Both the position numbers and the translations under genes were made by a program. Below are positions 1 through 5,194 of a stretch of 8,671 bases of DNA, one piece after another (positions within the stretch are counted from its first letter, which is position 1; the number at the start of each line of letters is the position of its first letter). The DNA is taken from NCBI GenBank assembly GCA_003567095.1, contig PXAQ01000097.1, positions 1 through 8,671 on the forward strand. Reading direction: 5' to 3'. The DNA comes from Phycisphaerae bacterium (GTDB taxonomy: Bacteria; Planctomycetota; Phycisphaerae; Sedimentisphaerales; Anaerohalosphaeraceae). The notes beneath the pieces were generated by a model. It was not told where the DNA came from. It saw only the letters and a list, made by a program, of their open reading frames with translations, and did no database searches.

Positions 1-146
1 AAAATCTTGAGGCCGCTGAGGTTCTTCTTGAAAATAGAGCGGATATTACAATCAAAGATCGACATGGTATAAGCAGCTTGGAGTTTGTTCAAATAATCGA
101 GGATGATGAAATTCGAGATAGTTTCATAAATCAGTTTCTGAAATAA
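1..146 (+). CDS. C-terminal end of an ankyrin-repeat protein (5' partial)
   Basis: The reading frame starting at base 3 is open from the window edge to a TAA at 144-146 and gives 47 residues. The stretch EAAEVLLENRADITIKDRHG fits the second helix, loop and next-repeat start of an ankyrin repeat (consensus E-V-LLE-GAD-KD-G). It is followed by a degenerate last repeat (SSLEFVQIIEDDEIRDSF) and a short tail ending FLK. Ankyrin repeats are protein-binding scaffolds; the partner and any other domains lie outside the window. The coding stretch is about 35% GC by hand count, far below the genes to its right, and is rich in A/T-ending codons, which suggests recent acquisition or an accessory gene. It is convergent with the methyltransferase gene, with 42 bp between the stop codons. 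The family call is firm for so short a piece; the function is unknown. Confidence 0.75.
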   Translation, partial: NLEAAEVLLENRADITIKDRHGISSLEFVQIIEDDEIRDSFINQFLK

Positions 147-173
147 AATCCTGCCGCCGGGCCGAGCGGCAGG
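138..173 (-). terminator. Rho-independent terminator of the minus-strand block
   Basis: A perfect 8-bp GC-rich stem, CCTGCCGC (150-157) with GCGGCAGG (166-173), encloses an 8-nt loop. Read on the minus strand, the stem is followed at once by ATTTTATTTC (149-140), a U-rich tract typical of intrinsic termination. It lies 15 bp after the stop codon of the methyltransferase gene. On the plus strand the stem is followed by a G-rich sequence with no U-tract, so it should not terminate the ankyrin gene efficiently. The U-tract contains the stop codon of that convergent gene. Confidence 0.85.
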
Positions 174-188
174 TGTACGGGGGGCGGG

Positions 189-1364
189 TTATGCTTTGCG
201 CGAGCCGGTGTAGAGATCGTACTTGAGCAGGCGACATTCTATACTGCCGTTGAAAAACGGTATCCGTCGGCTGGTGCGCAGTCCGACGCATTTGGCCAGA
301 TCCGGGTTGCCGGTGAAGATGTACCCGGTATAGCCGGGGCATTTTTGTTTGAAAAAGTCGCCGACGCGGGCATACAGCCGGCGCAGCGTTTCCAACTCGC
401 CCAATCGCATCCCGTATTCCGGGTTGACTGCGATGATGCCGTTGTCGTCGTGGGGAATTTCTGTATCGGCAAAATCGCACACCTCAAAAGCGATCAGGTG
501 TTCGACGCCGGCGGTCATGGCGTTGCGTCGGGCCGCCTGGACCGCGGACGGATCGATGTCGGTGGCGATGATGCGGGCCGGTTTGAACTCCGCTTTGCCG
601 CGTTTTTTGTGCTGCTTGCCGGCGCCGGTGCGCATCTGCTTCCAGATTGCCTCTTCGTACAGCTTGGTGTGCATAAAGGCGTAGTTGCTTCGCATCAGTC
701 CCGGCACGCGACGGGCGGCGATCAGGGCGGCCTCGATGGGCAGGGTGCCGCTTCCGCACATGGGGCAAACCAGGGTCTGCGAGCCGTCGTAGCCGGTGGC
801 CAGGATGATGCCCGCGGCCAGCGATTCGCGCAGCGGCGCGGCGGTCGGCAGCTTGCGATAGTTTCGATCCGAGACCTTCTGGCCGGAGGTGTTCAGGTAA
901 ATCCAGCAGCGGTCGCCTTTCCAGTAGGCCTGCACGACGACGTGTGTGCGATCCTTGCCGGAATTGGGACGCGAGCCGGTCTTTTTCAGGATGCGATCCA
1001 CGATGGCGTCCTTGATCTTCAGATTCGGATACATCGTGTTGTCGATCGAGGGCGTATCAATCCGCCCGACTACGCTGAGGTACTCGTTGGACGGGATGAT
1101 CTGTTCCCAGGGCAGCGTGGCGACTTGGCGGTACAGCCGGTCCGGGTCACGGCACTCAAACTGCCGCAGCAGATAGAGCACATTAAAGGCCGTGCGCAGG
1201 TGCAGGTTCAGCCGCATCGCGTCGCGCATATCGCCGGTCAGTTCGACGCCGGTTTCGTGACAGGAATCGACGGACAAGCCCAGCGCCTCGATCTCGTCCC
1301 GGAGGCTTTGGCCCAGTCCCTTGGCGCAGGTGACCAGCAGGGTTGTCTTGTCGGTTGGTTTCAT
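189..1364 (-). CDS. rlmL: THUMP-domain class I SAM-dependent RNA methyltransferase, RlmL-like
   Basis: This 391-residue protein has the layout of the UPF0020/RlmL family, whose E. coli member makes m2G2445 in 23S rRNA. The N-terminus (LVTCAKGLGQSLRDEIEALG, 10-29) matches the family opening. A THUMP-like region covers about 45-160, the linker LNTSGQKVSDRNYR (157-170) stands where relatives have a GYR element, and a Rossmann-fold methyltransferase domain follows. SAM-binding motif I is PMCGSGT (201-207), followed by IEAAL; the acidic motif is TDID (268-271). Two usually constant positions differ: the Asp before PMCGSGT is Cys200, and the catalytic-loop motif NPPYG reads NPEYG (314-318). I checked both in the nucleotides. 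Unlike E. coli RlmKL it has no second methyltransferase domain. The ATG has no Shine-Dalgarno site but lies 6 nt after a good promoter. It is the last gene of the block. The family is clear; the exact target base is inferred. Confidence 0.85.
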   Translation of the reverse strand: MKPTDKTTLLVTCAKGLGQSLRDEIEALGLSVDSCHETGVELTGDMRDAMRLNLHLRTAFNVLYLLRQFECRDPDRLYRQVATLPWEQIIPSNEYLSVVGRIDTPSIDNTMYPNLKIKDAIVDRILKKTGSRPNSGKDRTHVVVQAYWKGDRCWIYLNTSGQKVSDRNYRKLPTAAPLRESLAAGIILATGYDGSQTLVCPMCGSGTLPIEAALIAARRVPGLMRSNYAFMHTKLYEEAIWKQMRTGAGKQHKKRGKAEFKPARIIATDIDPSAVQAARRNAMTAGVEHLIAFEVCDFADTEIPHDDNGIIAVNPEYGMRLGELETLRRLYARVGDFFKQKCPGYTGYIFTGNPDLAKCVGLRTSRRIPFFNGSIECRLLKYDLYTGSRKA

Positions 1365-1370
1365 CGGCGT

Positions 1371-1399
1371 ACTATACCCGCCGGTCGATTAATTGGCAA
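1371..1399 (-). promoter_or_regulatory. Promoter for a predicted leaderless methyltransferase mRNA
   Basis: On the minus strand, TTGCCA (1399-1394) and TATAGT (1376-1371) each match five of six bases of the sigma70-type consensus and are separated by exactly 17 nt. The -10 ends 6 nt before the ATG at 1364-1362, so transcription should begin at or within a few bases of the start codon. No Shine-Dalgarno sequence is present, which fits leaderless translation. It lies in the 65-bp gap after tatD. Confidence 0.6.
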
Positions 1400-1429
1400 T
1401 TCACAAGCGTACACTTTGTATCAAAATCC

Positions 1430-2209
1430 TCACATTCCAAAGAAGGCCCGGCTCGTCGCGACGGTCAGTTGTGCGAACTGCTCAAGGGACATTCCGTGCA
1501 GCTCGGCCAGGCAGCGGGCGGTGTGAACCATCAGGGCCGGTTCGTTGGGGCGAATATTGCGCATCGGCTCCGGGGAGATGTACGGGCAGTCGGTCTCGAG
1601 CATTGTACGCTGCGGGGGGATCATCCCGGCCACCTCGCGCAGGGCCTCGGAGCGTTTGAAGGTGACTGTCCCGGTAAAGGAAACATAGTAGCCCTTATCC
1701 AGTACATACCGGGTTTGCTCGATGTTGCCGCCGTAACAATGGATGACGACGTTGGCGAGTTTGCCATCGTACTCGGCCAAAATCGCCATCGTATCGTCAA
1801 ACGCATCACGGGTGTGGACGATGACGGGCTTTTGCATCTCGACGGCGATGTCAAGAATCACGCGGAACAGACGCTGCTGATTATCCGGTACGGCGTTGTC
1901 GTAATGGTAGTCCAGTCCCGTCTCGCCCACGGCGACGACGCGCTGGTTTCGCAAGGCCTGTTTCAAATAGTCAATATCGCTGTCGGCGACGGCGTTGGCG
2001 TAATGGGGATGGTAGCCGAACGCGGCCCAGAGCGCGGGATAACGCCCCAGCAGAGCCAATACCCGGTCGATATGCTCCCGGTCGGTGCCGATGGTGACCC
2101 ATTCGACCACCCCGGCCGCGCGGCTGCGCGCCAAAACGGCGTCAAGATCGTTTTCAAGCTCGTCAAACGTCAAATGCGCGTGTGTGTCAATCAGTTCCAT
2201 AGGCCGCAT
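1430..2209 (-). CDS. tatD: TatD-family metal-dependent hydrolase (probable 3'-5' DNase)
   Basis: This 259-residue TIM-barrel amidohydrolase of the TatD family carries the full metal-binding set: H10 and H12 in DTHAHL, E96 in VGETGLDYH, H132 in IVHTRDA, H157 in IHCYGG and D207 in LETDCPY. Family members are cytoplasmic Mg2+-dependent exonucleases proposed to act in DNA repair and degradation. The length is normal (about 255-265). The usual HCFSG motif reads HCYGG. Two ATGs are possible, at 2209 and at 2200; the second gives an N-terminus MELIDTHAHL that is equally normal. Neither has a Shine-Dalgarno site, so the start is uncertain by three codons. A 195-bp gap with a heptad repeat separates it from pssA, so it may not share the phospholipid transcript; I found no good promoter in that gap. 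Confidence 0.93.
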   Translation of the reverse strand: MRPMELIDTHAHLTFDELENDLDAVLARSRAAGVVEWVTIGTDREHIDRVLALLGRYPALWAAFGYHPHYANAVADSDIDYLKQALRNQRVVAVGETGLDYHYDNAVPDNQQRLFRVILDIAVEMQKPVIVHTRDAFDDTMAILAEYDGKLANVVIHCYGGNIEQTRYVLDKGYYVSFTGTVTFKRSEALREVAGMIPPQRTMLETDCPYISPEPMRNIRPNEPALMVHTARCLAELHGMSLEQFAQLTVATSRAFFGM

Positions 2210-2240
2210 GGTAATAAGTTACAGACAAAATGCAACGGTT

Positions 2241-2296
2241 TTCAGAGGTCAGAGTATAGAGGATAGAGGGCAGGAAAAAGAGCATAGAAGCCCGAG
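2241..2296. repeat. Degenerate 7-bp tandem repeat (NNNAGAG, about 8 units)
   Basis: On the plus strand, strict 7-bp units follow one another: TTCAGAG, GTCAGAG, TATAGAG, GATAGAG, GGCAGGA, AAAAGAG, CATAGAA, GCCCGAG. The first four share a perfect AGAG half; the later ones are decayed but keep the phase. On the minus strand the unit reads CTCTNNN. The tract lies in the 195-bp gap between pssA and tatD, starting 31 bp upstream of the tatD start. It is not in a plausible reading frame. It may be a dispersed genomic repeat or may affect the tatD leader. Confidence 0.7.
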
Positions 2297-2318
2297 TTTG
2301 GTCGGATTCCTTAAGGGT

Positions 2319-2381
2319 TCAACGTTTTTGGATACCGTCCCAACGTTGATGTTAAGCAGCTTGATTTTCGGGTTTAAGCTG
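2319..2381. other. Two consecutive inverted repeats between pssA and tatD
   Basis: TCAACGTT (2319-2326) pairs perfectly with AACGTTGA (2342-2349) across 15 nt. Just beyond it, CAGCTT (2357-2362) pairs with AAGCTG (2376-2381) across 13 nt. Neither is followed by a U-run on either strand, so they are not convincing intrinsic terminators. They could be mRNA 3'-end structures of the psd-pssA transcript or protein-binding dyads. Confidence 0.4.
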
Positions 2382-2404
2382 TGTTTCGCGCGGGCCGTCG
2401 GCGG

Positions 2405-3319
2405 TTAGGATTGTGTTGGAGGGGGTTCGGTTTTTTGGGGGGTGGCTTTGAACAGGCGGTGGCGTGTGGTGTAGAGCCATATCCATCGCACCAGGCCGCT
2501 AAGGGCGAAGGCCGAAAATGAGATCACCAGCGCCAGTTGCAGGCCGAACAGGAAGATGACGCCGAACAGGACGCCGGCCCAGGCCAGGTAGATAATCGGC
2601 TTTCGGCCGCGCAGGTACTGGTTGACCACGTGGGGGTAGCGGATGCGGCTGACCATCAGCACGCCGGCGCCGAGCGTAACAACGGGCAGAATGTAGAGAA
2701 TCGACCACCGCAGGACGGTGAACAGCCGTGTATCGGGGGCGACATGAATCAGCATATGCTCGAAGAAGACCACCAGGCTGGCCAGCACGCCGGCCGCGGC
2801 GGGACTGGGCAGACCGGTAAAGGTCATGTGGGCGGTCTCGTCCTCGACGTTTTCAACATTGAACCGCGCCAGGCGAATCGCGCAGCAGCACAGATACCCC
2901 ACGCAGGTCAGCCAGATGAACCGCACAAAAAGATCGCCGAACAGCGGCTCGGCCGCCCCGATCAGTTGACTGTGATAATGCAGCATCATATGCAGCGCCA
3001 AAAACGCCGGGGCAACGCCGAAACTGAGTATATCGCACAGACTGTCGAGCTGGCCGCCGAAGCTGGAGGTTGCGTGGCTCATCCGCGCCACGCGGCCGTC
3101 GAGCATATCGGCAATCATCGCAAGAAACAGCAGGTAGCCGGCGACGGCAAAGTACTGCGCCCCCCGTGCCGCCAGGCTGATCGCGACAAAGCCGGTAACG
3201 CCGTTGATCAGCGTAATCAGCGACGGCAGGATGGCGATGGTCTTGAGCCGCCCCTTTCGTACCCGCCGCATAAAGCGCCGCTGCGGGACCGCATTGTGGT
3301 CGTCATTGGTGGGCTGCAT
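2405..3319 (-). CDS. pssA: CDP-diacylglycerol-serine O-phosphatidyltransferase (phosphatidylserine synthase)
   Basis: This is a 304-residue integral membrane enzyme of the CDP-alcohol phosphatidyltransferase family. It carries the complete signature D74-G-x2-A78-R79-x8-G88-x3-D92-x3-D96, which binds the metal and CDP moiety. It transfers phosphatidyl from CDP-diacylglycerol to L-serine at the cytoplasmic membrane. Hydrophobic segments lie at roughly 27-50, 57-73, 97-112, 133-149, 172-190, 203-225 and 242-285, after a basic N-terminus (RRFMRRVRKGR). This is the Bacillus-type (class II) enzyme, and the serine specificity is supported by the adjacent decarboxylase. The C-terminal part is somewhat longer than the commonest members and ends in a polar, proline-rich tail. 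The ATG lies inside the end of psd, with a 17-bp overlap and no clear Shine-Dalgarno site, so translation is probably coupled to psd. Confidence 0.93.
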   Translation of the reverse strand: MQPTNDDHNAVPQRRFMRRVRKGRLKTIAILPSLITLINGVTGFVAISLAARGAQYFAVAGYLLFLAMIADMLDGRVARMSHATSSFGGQLDSLCDILSFGVAPAFLALHMMLHYHSQLIGAAEPLFGDLFVRFIWLTCVGYLCCCAIRLARFNVENVEDETAHMTFTGLPSPAAAGVLASLVVFFEHMLIHVAPDTRLFTVLRWSILYILPVVTLGAGVLMVSRIRYPHVVNQYLRGRKPIIYLAWAGVLFGVIFLFGLQLALVISFSAFALSGLVRWIWLYTTRHRLFKATPQKTEPPPTQS

Positions 3320-4016
3320 GGTGATACCGTGCCAGGACGGTCAGTCCTGCCTTGACTTTGTCGCCTTTCTGGACGAGACATTCGAGCCTCTGGCGCTGGG
3401 GCACATACAGTTCCGTGCCCGAGCCGAATTTGATCATCCCGAACTGCGCCCCGGCGGGATATGTGGCCTCGGTCTTTGCCTGGCAGACAATCCGCCGGGC
3501 CACCGCGCCGGAAATCTGCCGCACGAGCAGGCGATCGGCCGGGGCATCGAGCCGGACCATCTCAATGGCGTTGGACTCGTTGACGACACTGGATTCAGGC
3601 TTTCGGGCGTCGACAAACTTGCCGGGTTTGTAGACAATTTTGCCGATGCGAACGGCGCAGGGGACGCGGTTGATATGGACATTGAAGATGTTCAAAAATA
3701 TTTTAACACACAGCACCGGCCCGTCAAAGCCCTCGCAGGTGTCCATTATTTCAACGTCTGTCACTCGGCCGTCCGCCGGGGACAGCAACAGCGCCGGATC
3801 ATCGGGAATCTGACGCTGCGGATCGCGGAAAAACGCCAGCATCCAGCCCAGCACCGCCAGCAGCAGGATCATTGGAATCCAGAACGCCGCATACCCCGTC
3901 GCCGGCCGTTCGGCGGCGTGCTGGAAAACGAGGCCGTAAACCACCATTGCCGCCAGGACAATCGCCGGGTAGATCGCCACCTGCGGCAGACCGTATTTTG
4001 TCAAAGGTATTCGCAT
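3303..4016 (-). CDS. psd: Phosphatidylserine decarboxylase proenzyme
   Basis: This 237-residue protein fits the short PSD-A class of phosphatidylserine decarboxylases, which are pyruvoyl enzymes making phosphatidylethanolamine. Two N-terminal hydrophobic segments (about 12-31 and 42-62) anchor it to the membrane. Family motifs follow in order: SPADGRV (79-85), FLNIFNVHINRVP (107-119), NESNAIEM (146-153), QISGAVARRIV (167-177) and FGMIKFGSG (192-200). Self-cleavage is expected between G198 and S199, turning S199 into the pyruvoyl group and leaving a short alpha chain. Short-form enzymes usually have FGSR here; this one has FGSG, so Arg is replaced by Gly just after the pyruvoyl serine. It is first in a two-gene unit with pssA, which overlaps its end. 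No Shine-Dalgarno site precedes the ATG; a promoter-like pair ends 8 nt upstream. Confidence 0.93.
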   Translation of the reverse strand: MRIPLTKYGLPQVAIYPAIVLAAMVVYGLVFQHAAERPATGYAAFWIPMILLLAVLGWMLAFFRDPQRQIPDDPALLLSPADGRVTDVEIMDTCEGFDGPVLCVKIFLNIFNVHINRVPCAVRIGKIVYKPGKFVDARKPESSVVNESNAIEMVRLDAPADRLLVRQISGAVARRIVCQAKTEATYPAGAQFGMIKFGSGTELYVPQRQRLECLVQKGDKVKAGLTVLARYHHAAHQ

Positions 4017-4024
4017 GACTGGAC

Positions 4025-4053
4025 AGAATAAAGGATGGCCGGGGAAAAATCAA
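4025..4053 (-). promoter_or_regulatory. Candidate promoter giving a near-leaderless psd mRNA
   Basis: On the minus strand, TTGATT (4053-4048) and TATTCT (4030-4025) are separated by exactly 17 nt; each matches four of six consensus bases. The -10 ends 8 nt before the psd ATG, so the leader would be only 0-3 nt. The missing Shine-Dalgarno site agrees. The match is weaker than that of the methyltransferase promoter. Confidence 0.4.
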
Positions 4054-4069
4054 GCAAGCAAATCAGGGC

Positions 4070-4094
4070 CATTGGGACAGTGGGCAGCCCAATG
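4070..4094. other. Stem-loop between dus and psd
   Basis: CATTGGG (4070-4076) pairs perfectly with CCCAATG (4088-4094) across an 11-nt loop. It lies 83 bp after the dus stop on the minus strand. The nearest T-run (4049-4045) is about 20 nt further and not adjacent, so it is not a standard intrinsic terminator, although it could weaken read-through or protect the dus 3' end. Confidence 0.35.
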
Positions 4095-4176
4095 ACGGCA
4101 CGGCAGCTTGGTAGTGGCCATACGGCATGCACCGGGTCGACAGTATATCTGCACTGCGGCAAATAAAACCGTTGCG

Positions 4177-5148
4177 TTATGCCCCGTAGGCGGCTTTGAC
4201 CGCGGCGGACAGGTCCTCGGGGCTTTGGGCGGCCAGCAGCGCCAGCATCGTGGCTTTGCGGTCGGGATGGCGGCGGGTGTAGCCGGGCAGGAATTTGCGA
4301 AAGTAGGCCACCGCGCGGCGGCCGGTACGCATCCGGCAGCACATCTGAAAATGCTCCAGGATCACCTCGCCCTGAGCGGCAAGGGTCGGAGGCGGCGGGA
4401 TGGGCCGGCCCTGCGTGCGGGCCAGCAACTCGCCAAAGAGCCACGGGTTGCCGACCGCTCCGCGGGCGATGATGACGCCGTCGATACCGTTTTCAGTGAG
4501 GCGATCAACGGCGGTTTGGGCGTCAAAGATATCCCCGCTGCCAAAGACGGTCAGCGTCGGAAAGCGCTGTTTGATCTGGCCGATGCGTGTCCAGTCGGCC
4601 GAGCCTCGGTATTTCTGGCCGACGGTGCGCCCGTGCACGGCCAGCATATCGACCCCTTCGGCGGCGGCAATATAGCAGATCGTCCAGAAATCCTCCTCGG
4701 CCGCAGCGCTGCGGTCAAAGCCGATGCGAATCTTCATCAGCACCGGACAGCGTACCGCCTCGCGCGTCTGCCGCAGGGCTTGTCGGATCAGGTCGGGCTT
4801 TTGCATCAGAAAGCCGCCGCGCTGACGACGCAGCACCTTGGGCACCGGGCAGGCAAAATTCAGATCGATCATATCGTAGCCAAGACCCTCAAAGACTGCC
4901 GCGGCCCGGGCCAGCGTCGCCGGGTCATGGCCGACAATCTGGGCGACCACCGGGTGCTCATCGCCGACGGGGTGGAATTTTTCCTGGCGTATCGCTTTGG
5001 CATGCAGCGCGAACTGATCGAGCATCATCCCGGTAAACGTCAGCGGACAGCCGAACCGCCGCGCGAGCTTGCGCATCGGATAATCCGTGTACCCGGCCAG
5101 CGGGGCCTGCACAAACGGCATATTTAATTCAAGGGAGCCTATCCTCAT
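4177..5148 (-). CDS. dus: tRNA-dihydrouridine synthase (Dus family, DusB-like)
   Basis: This 323-residue flavoenzyme reduces specific uridines in the tRNA D-loop or nearby to dihydrouridine using FMN and NADPH. The TIM-barrel opening is VQAPLAGYTDYPMR (13-26). The catalytic cysteine is C100 in LNFACPVPKV; FMN contacts are expected at K139 (MKIR), H172 (VHGRT) and in the late barrel segment IIARGAVGNPWLF (226-238). The usual NGDI motif reads SGDI (204-207). The C-terminal helical RNA-binding domain follows, with the typical segment AYFRKFLPGY. Length is normal for DusB-type enzymes, but which uridine it modifies cannot be told. The start fits the family, which begins with a short IGxLEL strand. 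There is no good Shine-Dalgarno site. It begins 46 bp after the secreted-protein gene and is probably co-transcribed with it. Confidence 0.95.
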   Translation of the reverse strand: MRIGSLELNMPFVQAPLAGYTDYPMRKLARRFGCPLTFTGMMLDQFALHAKAIRQEKFHPVGDEHPVVAQIVGHDPATLARAAAVFEGLGYDMIDLNFACPVPKVLRRQRGGFLMQKPDLIRQALRQTREAVRCPVLMKIRIGFDRSAAAEEDFWTICYIAAAEGVDMLAVHGRTVGQKYRGSADWTRIGQIKQRFPTLTVFGSGDIFDAQTAVDRLTENGIDGVIIARGAVGNPWLFGELLARTQGRPIPPPPTLAAQGEVILEHFQMCCRMRTGRRAVAYFRKFLPGYTRRHPDRKATMLALLAAQSPEDLSAAVKAAYGA

Positions 5149-5194
5149 GCCTAAGTGCGCTGCAGCGTATTGATGGTGGTTCCAATCGGAGTTG

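Noticed and set aside
345..1526. Long plus-strand open frame (393 codons) opposite the methyltransferase
   Set aside because: It is fully antisense to a gene with clear family motifs. Its translation has no family resemblance, is low in typical core residues, and continues into the tatD gene. Long antisense frames are expected in GC-rich DNA.
2253..2258. TATACT as a -10 box for tatD
   Set aside because: It lies inside the heptad repeat and has no acceptable -35 hexamer at 16-18 nt.
2537..3355. Plus-strand open frame (272 codons) opposite pssA
   Set aside because: The composition is rich in Gln, Asp, His, Gly and Ala, as expected from the reverse complement of a membrane protein gene, and it has no ribosome site.
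4142..4147. TATACT after the dus stop as a psd promoter
   Set aside because: The hexamer is good but no -35 partner occurs at 16-18 nt, and it would give a leader of about 120 nt. The pair at 4025-4053 fits better.
4108..5127. Plus-strand open frame (339 codons) opposite dus
   Set aside because: It is antisense to a complete dihydrouridine synthase and shows no recognisable domain.
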